From NCBI GenBank assembly GCA_017513525.1, contig JAFXFC010000006.1, positions 1 to 33,181 on the forward strand: a stretch of DNA of 33,181 bases. The letters run 5' to 3'. A model generated the notes under the pieces. It saw only the letters and a list, made by a program, of their open reading frames with translations. It did not search any database and was not told the origin of the DNA. Below are positions 24,561-33,181 of this stretch, piece by piece (within the stretch, counting starts at the first letter, position 1; every line of letters begins with the position of its first letter). A program made the translations under genes and the position numbers. Source of the stretch: Clostridia bacterium. Lineage in GTDB: Bacteria > Bacillota > Clostridia > Oscillospirales > Acutalibacteraceae.

Positions 24561-24635
24561 GTGTGAGGACGAATGATTTTGAGATGCAGTTTTTTACAAT
24601 ATAGTATTTATAAAATATTTTTATATATTATTTAC

Positions 24636-24664
24636 TTGATTTTTACAAAATGGGAGTATATACT
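24636..24664 (+). promoter_or_regulatory. sigma-A promoter of the nth-secA operon
   Basis: TTGATT (24636-24641), 17-base spacer, TATACT (24659-24664), about 35 bases before the nth ATG. Confidence 0.75.
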
Positions 24665-24698
24665 AGTATGGAAATGCTGTGAAAAGGAGAGGGAAGTT

Positions 24699-25334
24699 AT
24701 GGAAAAACAGGAAATTGCGCTAAAGGCAGTTGAAGAATTCAAAAAGTTTTATCCGGATGCTATATGCTCACTCGAAGCGGAAGACCCTTTTCAGCTTCTT
24801 GTTGCAACAAGGCTTTCGGCACAATGTACGGATGCCAGAGTAAATCTTGTAACTCCCGCACTTTTCAAGAAGTATCCGACTATGGAAGCATTTGCCGCCG
24901 CCGACACAAAGGATGTTGAAGAGCTTATTCACTCCTGCGGATTTTTCCGTCAAAAGGCGAAGGATATTATCGGAATGGCAAATATGATCTTAGAAAATTT
25001 CGGCGGTATGGTTCCCGATACCATAGAAAAGCTGACCACGCTTCCCGGTGTGGGAAGAAAGACCGCAAATCTCATTGTAGGTGATGTGTACGGAAAACCT
25101 GCTGTTGTAGCTGACACACATCTTATAAGAATTTCTAACAGACTCGGACTTGTTGAAACAAAAGATCCCTTAAAGGTGGAGATGCAGTTAAAAGATCTGC
25201 TGCCGCCTGAGGAGAGCAACGATTTCTGCCACCGTGCGGTGCTTCACGGAAGAGCACTTTGCGATGCGAGAAAACCGAAATGCTCTGAATGTCCCTTATC
25301 TGATTTTTGTCAATTTTCAATTAACAATAAATAG
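24699..25334 (+). CDS. nth: endonuclease III
   Basis: A 211-residue DNA glycosylase/AP lyase of base-excision repair that removes oxidised pyrimidines. The helix-hairpin-helix LPGVGRKTANLIVG contains the catalytic lysine K121, and the catalytic aspartate is D139 in VADTHLIR. Four cysteines (C188, C195, C198, C204; spacing 6-2-5) bind the 4Fe-4S cluster. Length is standard. The ATG at 24699 follows AAAAGGAGAGG; an upstream in-frame extension of 42 hydrophobic residues overlaps the promoter and is rejected. secA starts 21 bases after the stop, so they form one operon. Confidence 0.95.
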   Translation: MEKQEIALKAVEEFKKFYPDAICSLEAEDPFQLLVATRLSAQCTDARVNLVTPALFKKYPTMEAFAAADTKDVEELIHSCGFFRQKAKDIIGMANMILENFGGMVPDTIEKLTTLPGVGRKTANLIVGDVYGKPAVVADTHLIRISNRLGLVETKDPLKVEMQLKDLLPPEESNDFCHRAVLHGRALCDARKPKCSECPLSDFCQFSINNK

Positions 25335-25355
25335 TCCACGAAAGGAAAGAAAAGA

Positions 25356-28076
25356 ATGTCACTTTTTACAAAAATTTTTGGTGATTATTCCACCAAGGAG
25401 CTCAAAAGAGTACGCCCCATTGCTGATAAGGTAACGGCGCTTGAAGAGAAATTTTCCCGTTTAACGGATGACGAGCTCAAAGCAAAAACTCCCGAATTCA
25501 AGGAAAGATATAATAAGGGTGAAAGCCTTGATTCACTTCTTCCCGAAGCCTTTGCAGCCTGCAGAGAAGCCGCATGGCGAGTATTGGGCATGAAGCATTT
25601 CCCCGTTCAGATAATAGGCGGTATCGTGCTTCATCAGGGCAGAATTGCCGAAATGCGAACAGGTGAAGGCAAGACCCTTGTTGCCACTCTCCCCGCATAC
25701 TTGAACGCTCTTACGGGTGAGGGTGTTCATATCGTTACCGTAAACGATTATCTTGCAAAGCGAGACTCGGAATGGATGGGAAAAATATTCCGTTTTATGG
25801 GACTTTCGGTAGGTCTTGTTGTGCATCAGCAGTCACTTGAAGAGAAAAAAGCCGCTTATAATGCTGATATTACTTACGGCACAAATAACGAAATGGGCTT
25901 TGACTATCTTCGTGACAATATGGTGCTTTATAAAGAACAAAAGGTTCAGAGAGGCCATGTTTTCGCAGTTGTTGACGAAGTTGACTCCATACTTATCGAC
26001 GAAGCAAGAACTCCTCTTATTATTTCAGGTCACGGCGACAAGTCATCGGATCTCTATAAAATTGCCGACGATTTTACTAAAAGGCTCAGAGTTCAGAGAA
26101 TTTCCGAGCTTGATGCAAAAAAGGATATTGAAGATATCGTAACCGATGAAGCCGATTATATCGTTGACGAAAAGGCAAAGACCGCAACTCTTACAAAAAG
26201 AGGTATCAAAAAGGCAGAAGAACACTTCGGTATTGAAAACCTCATGGATGCCGAAAACCTTACTCTCCAGCACCATATCCAGCAGTCCATTAAGGCAAGA
26301 GGTGTTATGAAGAGAGATATCGACTATGTTGTAAAAGACGGAGAAGTCCTTATAGTTGACGAATTTACGGGACGAATCATGCTCGGCAGACGCTATAATG
26401 AGGGACTTCATCAGGCCATTGAAGCCAAGGAAGGCGTAAATGTCCGTCAGGAGTCAAAGACCCTTGCTACCATTACCTTCCAGAACTATTTCCGTCTTTA
26501 TAAAAAGCTTTCAGGTATGACAGGTACTGCCATGACCGAAAGTGAGGAATTCGGTGAAATTTATTCTCTTGATGTTATAGAGATCCCCACCAACCGTCCC
26601 ATGATAAGAAAAGACCATGATGATGTTATGTATAAGACAGAAAAGGCAAAATTCAATGCCATCATCGAGCAGGTCAAAAAGTGTAACGAAAAGGGACAGC
26701 CCGTGCTTGTAGGTACCGTGAGCATCGAAAAGTCCGAACAGCTTTCCTCCGCTCTTAAGAGAAACGGTATAAAGCACGAGGTATTAAATGCAAAGCACCA
26801 CGAAAGAGAAGCTGAGATAGTAGCTCAGGCAGGTAAACTCGGTGCTGTTACAATTGCTACAAACATGGCAGGCCGAGGCACCGATATTATTCTCGGCGGT
26901 AACGCAGAATACATGGCAAAAGCCGAAATGAGAAAGCAGGGCTTCATTGATGAGCTTATTTCCGAGGCTACAGGCTTTTCAGAGACCGATAACGAGGATA
27001 TCCTTGAAGCAAGAAGAGTTTTTAAAGAGCTTGAAACAAAATACAGTGATATGCTCCGTGAAGAAGCTGAGCAGGTAAGAAAAGCAGGCGGTCTTTTCAT
27101 TCTCGGTACTGTCCGTCACGAATCCCGCCGTATAGATAATCAGCTTCGCGGCCGTGCAGGCCGTCAGGGCGACCCCGGAGAGAGCCGTTTCTATCTCTCC
27201 GCAGAGGACGATCTTCTTCGTCTGTTTGCAGGTGACAAATTCACAAGAACTCTCGAAATGCTCAGAACAGACGAAAATATCGCCATTGAAGCTAAGATGT
27301 TCTCCTCTTCCGTTGAAATGGCTCAGAAGAGAGTTGAATCCAATAACTTTGCTATCCGTAAGAACGTTCTTAAATACGACGATGTTATGAATAAGCAGAG
27401 AGAGCTTATTTATTCCCAGAGAAATCAGGTGCTTGACGGGGTGGATATGGATGCCACTATCCGTAAGATGATAAGAGAGAGTATCGCCGATAATGTTTCT
27501 CTTTACTGTGCTGATTCTGCACCCGCTGATCAGTGGAATATGGCAGGCCTTAATGCAAAGTATTTCTGGCTTTTAGGTGATAAGGCTGTTCCCTCTGTAA
27601 AGAAAGCGGACGAGGTCAGTGATTTTATTACAGACCTTGCACTTAACAAGCTCGACGAAATGACCGAAAAGCACACCAAGGAAATCATCACAAAGCTCGA
27701 ACATATGGTTCTTATCAGAAATGTTGACATGAACTGGATGGATCATATTGATGCCATGGATCAGCTCAAGCGCGGTATCGGTCTTCGTGCTTATGCACAG
27801 AAGGATCCCGTTGTGGCGTTCAGACAGGAAAGCTACGATATGTTTGACGATATGACGACGGCTATAAGAGAGGGCACCGTTCAGATGCTCTTTACTACGG
27901 TTATTAATTCAGAAGATGATCTTAAGCGTAAGCAGACGGTGAGAGTTACTTCTACTTCGGGAAGTGCTTCTTCTGATGAAAAGAAGGCGCCTGTAAAGAA
28001 GGGCGAAAAGGTCGGCAGAAACGATCCCTGCCCCTGCGGAAGCGGGAAGAAATACAAACACTGCTGCGGTCGCTGA
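25356..28076 (+). CDS. secA: preprotein translocase ATPase SecA
   Basis: A 906-residue motor that drives unfolded preproteins through SecYEG. Visible: Walker A RTGEGKT (101-107), Walker B DEVD (207-210), the SIEKSEQLS and [15 protein letters not shown] motifs of the second RecA domain, [11 protein letters not shown], and the zinc-binding SEC-C tail with [13 protein letters not shown] at the end. Length and domain order are complete. AAAGGAAAG lies 7 bases before the ATG. It follows nth closely, and the downstream gap starts directly with a repeat-like element that may serve as terminator. Confidence 0.98.
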   Translation: MSLFTKIFGDYSTKELKRVRPIADKVTALEEKFSRLTDDELKAKTPEFKERYNKGESLDSLLPEAFAACREAAWRVLGMKHFPVQIIGGIVLHQGRIAEMRTGEGKTLVATLPAYLNALTGEGVHIVTVNDYLAKRDSEWMGKIFRFMGLSVGLVVHQQSLEEKKAAYNADITYGTNNEMGFDYLRDNMVLYKEQKVQRGHVFAVVDEVDSILIDEARTPLIISGHGDKSSDLYKIADDFTKRLRVQRISELDAKKDIEDIVTDEADYIVDEKAKTATLTKRGIKKAEEHFGIENLMDAENLTLQHHIQQSIKARGVMKRDIDYVVKDGEVLIVDEFTGRIMLGRRYNEGLHQAIEAKEGVNVRQESKTLATITFQNYFRLYKKLSGMTGTAMTESEEFGEIYSLDVIEIPTNRPMIRKDHDDVMYKTEKAKFNAIIEQVKKCNEKGQPVLVGTVSIEKSEQLSSALKRNGIKHEVLNAKHHEREAEIVAQAGKLGAVTIATNMAGRGTDIILGGNAEYMAKAEMRKQGFIDELISEATGFSETDNEDILEARRVFKELETKYSDMLREEAEQVRKAGGLFILGTVRHESRRIDNQLRGRAGRQGDPGESRFYLSAEDDLLRLFAGDKFTRTLEMLRTDENIAIEAKMFSSSVEMAQKRVESNNFAIRKNVLKYDDVMNKQRELIYSQRNQVLDGVDMDATIRKMIRESIADNVSLYCADSAPADQWNMAGLNAKYFWLLGDKAVPSVKKADEVSDFITDLALNKLDEMTEKHTKEIITKLEHMVLIRNVDMNWMDHIDAMDQLKRGIGLRAYAQKDPVVAFRQESYDMFDDMTTAIREGTVQMLFTTVINSEDDLKRKQTVRVTSTSGSASSDEKKAPVKKGEKVGRNDPCPCGSGKKYKHCCGR

Positions 28077-28078
28077 TC

Positions 28079-28262
28079 GGGCGCAAAAATCACCCTATTT
28101 CCGCACATATTTATATAAAGGGTGTTTGCGGAACATTAGGTTTAATGTGGCGGCTGATTTACTGCCTCAATGTGGGTTTCAGGTGCTTGATTTTTTGACT
28201 CCTTGACGTACCAATGTACGCCGGGCGGAGCCAAAAAACCAAAATAGGGCAATTTTTGTCCC
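28079..28262. repeat. 184-bp MITE-like element after secA
   Basis: Ends are imperfect inverted repeats of about 22 bp (28079-28101 and 28240-28262, sharing CAAAAAT and CCCTATTT). Inside are CACCCT paired with AGGGTG and GCGCAAA paired with TTTGCGG (28081-28131), which could act as the secA terminator, and GTAC-CAAT-GTAC (28208-28219), related to the GTACATTGGTAC apex in the repeat at 6658-6944. No protein is encoded. The next 200 bases (28263-28470) show further inverted repeats such as TTTCGGGG/CCCCGAAA but no gene. Confidence 0.55.
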
Positions 28263-28475
28263 GTCAGCCTTAGTTTGCTGCAGACTTGATTAGTTGGTTT
28301 TTCCTTGGTGGCTCCACGAAAATTTCGGGGTCACTCGGCGATAAATGCCCATATTTCACGCTATTGCCCCCGAAACACAGTTTCGGCGCACTACCGCAAA
28401 ATCTGAACATTTCTCATCCGAGCTTCCCGTGCCCCTTTGAAACTTTTCGGGGAACAGAATTTACAATATGTTTAG

Positions 28476-28740
<265 letters not shown>

Positions 28741-28760
28741 TTCTATGGTGGTGTTTTTAC

Positions 28761-29813
28761 TTGTCAGAATATAATTCCCCTTATGAGCCCTTCGGCGGTT
28801 ATCCTTATCCTCCCAAAAAAAGCTTTTTTGCGAGAGTGAAAGAGTATTTTCTTTGTGATAAGTATATCGTCTTATCGGCTTCAGTTACCGTTATAGGACT
28901 TGGACTTATACTTTATCAGTTCATGTCAATGCTTTATTCTTTTGTTCTTCGGGCTTTTCCGGATTTTTATTCAGAGGCTCTTAATGATTACAGGCTTTCG
29001 GGTGTACTCGATATGTTTTACACCGTTCTTTGTGTGGGCGGTGCTTTCACTGTAGCGTATATTCTTATGAAAAAAATGGGACTCGTTGAAGGGTATTTGC
29101 CTTTCTCTGCCCCTCGGAACGCTTCGGACACTTTTTTACTCATAGTTGCAGGGCTCGGAATTTGCTTTGTCGGTAATATTGCTACAAATTTCTTTGTTTC
29201 CGTTATGGCAGGTATGGGTATCGAATTCGCCTCTTATAATAATGCCTTGGCACTCACGCAGGCACTGCCCTCAAATGCTTTTGAGTTTATACTGCTCACC
29301 GTGCGTACAGCTGTTCTTCCTGCGATTTTTGAGGAATTCGCTTTCAGAGGAGTTATTATGCAGCCTCTGAGAAAATACGGTGATTTCTTCGCCATTATCG
29401 TGTCCGCCGTTCTTTTCGGACTTGTTCACGGTAATATGACTCAGATGCCCTTTGCAATAATAGCAGGTGTGGCTCTCGGCTATGCTTCTATCGTGTCAGG
29501 CTCTTTATGGACAGGTGTTATAATTCATTTTCTTAATAATTTTGTTTCTCTGCTTAATTCCTTTGCAAAGGAGCTGCTTTCCGATTCAGCCTTTATGCTG
29601 TTTTCCGTTATAGTGGTATACGGTATAGTGCTTGTCGGTGTAGCTGCCCTTTCAATGTTCGCATACAAAAATCCGTATTTTCTGCGTCTTCGACCCGGAA
29701 AATACGGTAAACACAAAAAGAGTAAGCTTGCCGCAATTGTATGCTTTATCCCCAGTATGACTATAGCACTCATATGGATGATAAGCTCCCTTGCTGCAGA
29801 CATCTATATTTAA
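28761..29813 (+). CDS. CPBP-family intramembrane glutamic protease
   Basis: A 350-residue membrane protein of the CAAX/CPBP (Abi) family. Motif 1 EEFAFRG (E191, E192, R196), motif 2 FGLVHGN (H223) and motif 3 HFLNN (H256, N260) form the intramembrane active site. About eight membrane segments; the cytoplasmic N-terminus is proline- and tyrosine-rich (SPYEPFGGYPYPP). Bacterial members can process peptides, regulate other membrane proteins or give bacteriocin immunity; the role here is unknown. The start is a TTG with GGTGGTG 7 bases upstream, the only fit for the N-terminus, directly after the tandem repeat. Transcription signals must lie in or before that repeat. Confidence 0.87.
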   Translation: MSEYNSPYEPFGGYPYPPKKSFFARVKEYFLCDKYIVLSASVTVIGLGLILYQFMSMLYSFVLRAFPDFYSEALNDYRLSGVLDMFYTVLCVGGAFTVAYILMKKMGLVEGYLPFSAPRNASDTFLLIVAGLGICFVGNIATNFFVSVMAGMGIEFASYNNALALTQALPSNAFEFILLTVRTAVLPAIFEEFAFRGVIMQPLRKYGDFFAIIVSAVLFGLVHGNMTQMPFAIIAGVALGYASIVSGSLWTGVIIHFLNNFVSLLNSFAKELLSDSAFMLFSVIVVYGIVLVGVAALSMFAYKNPYFLRLRPGKYGKHKKSKLAAIVCFIPSMTIALIWMISSLAADIYI

Positions 29814-30048
29814 GTTATATTCGTACCTACGGTTTTCACTGTATAGGTGCGTATCTCTCGTAGGGGAGGGGTTTCCCCTCCCGTAAGTGGGAGATAGCAA
29901 TTGATTATAAGAATTTTATATTTGGGAAAGAATATTTCATTATTTTGTGTTTACCAAATTTATAATTACAAAGTAACATCCTTTTTGTAGGGGAGGGGAG
30001 AGGCGAATTATCATATCAAGTGCAACAGTACAAAAAAAATAAAGACAA

Positions 30049-30133
30049 CATAGCTTCCTTAGTGTAAAATGTAAGTGACCAAACAAACTCTTACAGGAGG
30101 AAGCTATGATGTCCTACAAACATTTTACACTAA
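30049..30133 (+). promoter_or_regulatory. leader hairpins of the IS30 transposase
   Basis: CATAGCTTCCT (30049-30059) pairs perfectly with AGGAAGCTATG (30098-30108), covering the ribosome site and start codon. TGTAAG/CTTACA (30070-30075, 30090-30095) extends it inside. TTAGTGTAAAATGT (30059-30072) can instead pair with ACATTTTACACTAA (30120-30133). The first and last stems are largely exclusive, suggesting an on/off structure. Confidence 0.65.
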
Positions 30134-31071
30134 AAGAAAGAGAATGTCTATCAGAAAAAATAAAAGAAGGAAAAAGTATTCGACAAATAGCGAAAGAAAT
30201 GAAAAGAAGTCCGTCAACTATCAGTAGGGAAATAAAGAGAAATACTACATCTGATGATAAAGGATATTATCCTTTGACGGCGACTTCCAATTACATCAAC
30301 AGACGCAAGAACAGTGTACGTCCTCACATTATCGGCAATAATCCTTCTATTGATGAATTTGTAATTGAGTGTCTTAACAAATACTGGAGCCCTGAAATCA
30401 TTGCTGTAAAAAGCAAGAAGAATAAAACACCGGTATCTTGTTCAACAATTTACAGAGCAATAAAAGAGAAAAGATTACCTAAGATAAGTGAACAAACACA
30501 TCTTCGAAGAAGAGGTAAGCTTAAATACCAACACCGCAAGACCTGTCAAGCTATTCATCCTGACCATACCATTCACGAAAGACCCAAAAGTTGTGAACAA
30601 AAACTGCGATTCGGTGATTGGGAAGGAGATACGGTTCTCGGCGGTAAAGGGAAAGGTTGTATTGTTACCTTAGTTGATCGAAAAAGCAAAGTATTGAGTG
30701 CTGCAATCTCATGCAAAATGAGTGCATCCAGTATCCGAGCTGCAATCAATCAGGCTTTTGAGAAAATGTCAGTCAGTTTGCCGATAAGAACTCTGACACT
30801 TGACAGAGGCTCTGAATTTGCAGATTTTAGGAACATCGAAAAAGATTTGAATACAACGATATACTTTGCAGATCCTCATGCGCCGTGGCAAAGGGGGCTA
30901 AATGAAAACACTAACGATATGCTCAGATTTTTCTTTCCGAAAGGATATGATTTTTTGTCATTATCTGATGAAGAATTACAAAATGTCGTTTATTTAATTA
31001 ATTGTCGTCCTCGTAAATGTCTGAATTATCTTTCTCCTCTTGAGTTTATTTCAAAAAAGTGTTGCACTTGA
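30106..31071 (+). CDS. IS30-family transposase
   Basis: A 321-residue DDE transposase. N-terminal helix-turn-helix (residues 6-45, HFTLKERECLSEKIKEGKSI, SPSTISREIKRN), then the catalytic core with D175 (FGDWEGDTV), D233 (TLDRGSEF) and E267 (WQRGLNENTN), typical of IS30. AGGAGG lies 5 bases before ATGATG. The ribosome site and first start codon are part of an 11-bp inverted repeat with 30049-30059, which could hide them in mRNA entering from outside the element, a known way insertion sequences limit transposase. No truncation seen. Confidence 0.95.
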   Translation: MMSYKHFTLKERECLSEKIKEGKSIRQIAKEMKRSPSTISREIKRNTTSDDKGYYPLTATSNYINRRKNSVRPHIIGNNPSIDEFVIECLNKYWSPEIIAVKSKKNKTPVSCSTIYRAIKEKRLPKISEQTHLRRRGKLKYQHRKTCQAIHPDHTIHERPKSCEQKLRFGDWEGDTVLGGKGKGCIVTLVDRKSKVLSAAISCKMSASSIRAAINQAFEKMSVSLPIRTLTLDRGSEFADFRNIEKDLNTTIYFADPHAPWQRGLNENTNDMLRFFFPKGYDFLSLSDEELQNVVYLINCRPRKCLNYLSPLEFISKKCCT

Positions 31072-31145
31072 CTTGACAATTCGCCAGACCCCTCCCCTAC
31101 GATAAGTAAGTGCTTCTTGGCAAGTAACAGATAAATTATGTTTTA

Positions 31146-31175
31146 TTGAGATTTTTTTCTCCATTTCCGTAGTAT
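31146..31175 (+). promoter_or_regulatory. possible promoter of the sigma/anti-sigma operon
   Basis: TTGAGA (31146-31151), 18-base spacer, TAGTAT (31170-31175), only 15 bases before the proposed GTG; tentative. Confidence 0.35.
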
Positions 31176-31190
31176 ATAGTTGAAAGGACG

Positions 31191-31754
31191 GTGAGGAGTT
31201 TGGACGATAGTAAGATTATCGCGCTGTTCAATGAGCGCTCACAGCTGGGATTAACCGAGCTATCGCAAAAATACGGAAAGCTCTGTCTGAAAATTGCAGA
31301 AAATATATTAAAAAACCGTGAGGATTCGGAAGAGTGTGTCAATGACGCATATCTCGCAGTCTGGAATACCGTTCCGCCCGAAAATCCCGACCCGCTTAAA
31401 ACTTATTTACTGAAAATCGTAAGAAACACTGCTATTAAAAAGTATCATTCAAATACAGCAGTAAAACGAAACAGCTTTTATGATACGGCACTGGAGGAAC
31501 TCGAAAATATTCTTTTTCATAAAGACACAGTTGAAACTGAATTACTCTTAAAAGAACTGAGTGAAGCCGTAAATTCATTTTTAAGAGATACATCAAAAGA
31601 AAACAGAGTAATTTTCCTTCGCCGTTATTACTTCGGGGACAGTGTAAAGGATATTGCAGAAATAACAGGCAATACTCCCCACTTTGTTTCCGTAAGACTT
31701 TCAAGAACAAGAGAAAAACTGAAAAAATATCTACAGAAAGAAGGGTTATTATGA
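31191..31754 (+). CDS. ECF-type RNA polymerase sigma factor
   Basis: A 187-residue sigma-70 family factor of the extracytoplasmic-function type. Region 2 is residues 20-85 (LSQKYGKLCLKIAENILKN, DSEECVNDAYLAVWNTVPP) and region 4 is 120-180 (NRVIFLRRYYFGDSVKDIAE, SVRLSRTREKLKKYLQKEG). Such factors direct polymerase to stress or envelope-response promoters. Start: GTG at 31191 (with AAAGG close upstream) or TTG at 31200, where the conserved part begins; uncertain by three codons. It overlaps the next gene by 4 bases (ATGA) and that gene encodes a membrane protein, the usual sigma/anti-sigma arrangement. Confidence 0.9.
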   Translation: MRSLDDSKIIALFNERSQLGLTELSQKYGKLCLKIAENILKNREDSEECVNDAYLAVWNTVPPENPDPLKTYLLKIVRNTAIKKYHSNTAVKRNSFYDTALEELENILFHKDTVETELLLKELSEAVNSFLRDTSKENRVIFLRRYYFGDSVKDIAEITGNTPHFVSVRLSRTREKLKKYLQKEGLL

Positions 31755-32932
31755 AAAGAGAAGATATTTCAAAAGTAATTTCAAATATTGACGACTCATT
31801 TATTGAAGAAGCCGCCGTACCTCAAAAGAAAAAATCAATAGCCCCACGCTATATTGGCATTGCAGCTTCTTTTGCCGTGGTTATTCTTATCGGTGCGGTA
31901 ATTTTAGGAATCAACAGGTTTGTTGCTCCGTCTCCGCTTGATAACGGAGAAGAAACAACAGTTAAAAATCTCCTTGAACCGGGAATCGGTGAGCAGACGG
32001 GAAGCGAAACCGTGACAGAGCCTGCTATTGAAATCGCACCTGCTTTTCCCGAAAATGAAATGGCTGTTATACCTCAATGGGTAGATCTTATAACTCCTGA
32101 GAAATACCGCGAAGTCAAAGTCGGTGATATAACCTACTCCACACAAAACTATGAAATTACGGAAGATAATGTACTATCATTTTTAGCGGATGCCGAAATG
32201 AGTGGCTATGATATATATGAGGACAAAACTTATACGATAAATGCAAAGGTCTATTCAATAAAAAACATCAATTCCGAATGTGCCGTTGCCGTAAAAATCG
32301 GAGATGAAAACAAATATTATGTATATGTAAATGTCTGGTATGTCCCCGAAACACTTCAGGAACTCATAGATGCCTTAAATCTCAGAGAAACGCTCTCCTT
32401 TGGCAAAGCCTACGCTGACCGAATTGAAAATAATGAACAAACAGATATTATTTATGCTGATTTTGATGACAGCATAGTCTGGGATATGATACTGGATGAT
32501 ACCACAGTTAAGAATATTGCATATGACAGATTCTATGAAAAAATAGTAGGTATCAGTGTAGATATTCCCCTTTTAGGATATAAAAATATCTCCCTCGGTG
32601 TTACAAAAGACGGATATATAATAACAAATATCTTAGGCACTCAGAAATGCTTCTTTATAGGAGCAGAAAAAGCCGAAGCATTCGGCAAATACCTCAAAGA
32701 AAATGTTAAGTATAAAGAACTGGTAACCGTTTTTGAAAACCCCGACGGAACAATCCCCGGAAAAGGTGAAGAAGTAACAGGACAGTCAACTCCCGGCTAT
32801 AATCCGAATGCACCCGAAATGATTAGTCCTCCCTATAACCCCCAGACCGACAGTGCTCCCCCGGAAAACACCGCCGAAGCCATAACTCCCATACCCGATG
32901 ATTTCATTGTTGAAGAAACAACAAAATCATAA
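31751..32932 (+). CDS. membrane anti-sigma-like protein with unknown sensor domain
   Basis: A 393-residue protein coupled to the sigma gene. Residues 1-30 are cytoplasmic and short (KREDISKVISNIDDSFIEEA resembles the cytoplasmic tails of clostridial anti-sigma proteins), 34-55 form a membrane helix, and the rest is outside: an acidic linker (60-100), a folded domain (105-330, VKVGDITYSTQNYEITEDNV, TYTINAKVYSIKN) and a Pro-rich tail. No zinc HxxxCxxC motif is present, so it is not a ZAS-type anti-sigma. The outside domain is not one I recognise. Its stop codon is within a TCATAATTT repeat hairpin. The anti-sigma role is inferred from context and layout. Confidence 0.72.
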   Translation: MKREDISKVISNIDDSFIEEAAVPQKKKSIAPRYIGIAASFAVVILIGAVILGINRFVAPSPLDNGEETTVKNLLEPGIGEQTGSETVTEPAIEIAPAFPENEMAVIPQWVDLITPEKYREVKVGDITYSTQNYEITEDNVLSFLADAEMSGYDIYEDKTYTINAKVYSIKNINSECAVAVKIGDENKYYVYVNVWYVPETLQELIDALNLRETLSFGKAYADRIENNEQTDIIYADFDDSIVWDMILDDTTVKNIAYDRFYEKIVGISVDIPLLGYKNISLGVTKDGYIITNILGTQKCFFIGAEKAEAFGKYLKENVKYKELVTVFENPDGTIPGKGEEVTGQSTPGYNPNAPEMISPPYNPQTDSAPPENTAEAITPIPDDFIVEETTKS

Positions 32933-33049
32933 TTTATCGGGGACAAATTATGATAAATTCGGAATTCGGAATTATGAATTCGGAATTAAGGAAGACACTT
33001 CGTGTCTTGTTCCGCTTCGCTCTATTTAAATGCCGACCGTAGGTCCTGA
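32928..33049. repeat. truncated repeat element ending at an IS end
   Basis: A TCATAATTT/AAATTATGA hairpin (32928-32954), GAATTCGGA iterations, a core copy with GGAAGACACTTCGTGTCTTGTTCCGC (as 20-base or shorter pieces: GGAAGACACTTCG, TGTCTTGTTCCGC) and CGCTCTATTT, then GCCGACCGTAGGTCC, where the module breaks off. The next bases, TGTACCCC, look like the end of an insertion sequence. Confidence 0.65.
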
Positions 33050-33181
33050 AGTGTACCCCATGTCAAGTACAATTTTGATTTGTAGTGGAAAAATTTTTCC
33101 AAATATATGATATACTGTTTGAGTTATCAAGAAGGATAAGGCAACGCTGAGGAGCGACCTGAGCGTCTTGGTAATCCGAGG
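33050..33181 (+). mobile_element. probable left end of an IS3-like insertion sequence (partial)
   Basis: The sequence changes from host repeat to TGTACCCCATGTCAAGTACA, a terminus of the TG-starting type used by IS3-family elements. Behind it are a 16-bp perfect palindrome TGGAAAAATTTTTCCA (33087-33102) and TATACT (33111-33116), as for a transposase promoter and leader. No reading frame begins before the window ends, so the family is a guess. Confidence 0.45.

Larger units (their letters stand above)
30002..31085 (+). mobile_element. complete IS30-family insertion sequence
   Basis: A 1084-bp element with 25-bp terminal inverted repeats (30002-30026, starting GGCGAATTATC, and 31061-31085 inverted, starting GGCGAATTGTC; 22 of 25 match). 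It is flanked by a 3-bp target duplication AGA (29999-30001 and 31086-31088). Contains one intact transposase gene. The insertion lies exactly in the 3-base centre of a palindrome of a host repeat. Element appears intact and may be active. Confidence 0.93.
29860..31100. repeat. MITE-like element interrupted by IS30
   Basis: Left end is a GTAGGGGAGGGG palindrome with TTT in its centre (29861-29883), followed by the body with CAATTGATTATAAGAATTTTATA, as at 10334. The right-end palindrome (GTAGGGGAGGGG, then AGA, then CCCCTCCCCTAC) is split by the IS30 element: its left arm is 29987-29998 and its right arm 31089-31100. Without the IS the unit is about 155 bp, matching the copies at 10334-10511 and 19846-19999. 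Confidence 0.78.

Noticed and set aside
24573..24698. 42-residue hydrophobic N-terminal extension of endonuclease III
   Set aside because: It overlaps the promoter; the ATG at 24699 has a good ribosome site and gives the standard length.

Overview
The window looks like a chromosomal segment of a low-to-moderate-GC gut Firmicute, most likely an uncultured clostridium of the Oscillospirales/Ruminococcaceae type. This is inferred from Shine-Dalgarno-led genes, Firmicute-type LexA boxes, a yabB-yabC (trmN-rsmI) gene order, fibre-degrading glycosidases and a very high load of short intergenic repeats. No plasmid or phage gene is visible, and the taxonomic call is not proven by the sequence alone.

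Layout. 1-112: 5S rRNA (minus, cut by the window edge) with its own consensus promoter. 183-4315: YhcG-like nuclease gene behind a GH38 alpha-mannosidase gene. 4416-6396: a two-gene HipA-like kinase locus between perfect 106-bp direct repeats; its partner protein carries an N-terminal part resembling the HipA N-subdomain, then DUF2442, then a helix-turn-helix. 7057-10201: transporter plus LRR_5 membrane protein operon. 10731-13063: alpha/beta hydrolase plus MATE transporter operon. 13448-19731: tex, rsmI, a small YajC-like protein, trmN6 and two tandem secreted threonine-rich paralogues, with two large structured repeats bracketing rsmI. 20072-24175: GH78 rhamnosidase-like gene coupled to a YaiI/YqxD gene, then an SOS-controlled dinB. 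24699-28076: nth-secA operon. 28761-29813: CPBP protease. 30002-31085: a complete IS30-family element. 31191-32932: ECF sigma factor and membrane anti-sigma candidate. 33050-33181: probable left end of another insertion sequence.

The most unusual content is intergenic. Almost every gap is a mosaic of a few modules: (i) A/T-rich terminal hairpins, often overlapping stop codons; (ii) arrays of mini-hairpins separated by a constant 7-nt spacer (AGTGATAT, GCGATAT or AGTGAAG by locus); (iii) a core with GGAAGGC...GCCTT...CGCTCTAT; (iv) a GCCGACCGCAGGTCC module ending in CCGAATT iterations; and (v) a GTAGGGGAGGGG palindrome that bounds a MITE-like body. Two full-size elements (303 and 307 bp) have four hairpins on each side of the core with spacers on the two arms complementary, so that one strand could fold into a ladder of stacked four-way junctions. 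These elements and the HipA-like locus are the best candidates for something undescribed.

Genes on the window are mainly housekeeping (translation, DNA repair, secretion) mixed with carbohydrate use and envelope functions. Calls rest on motifs read by eye; no database search was run.
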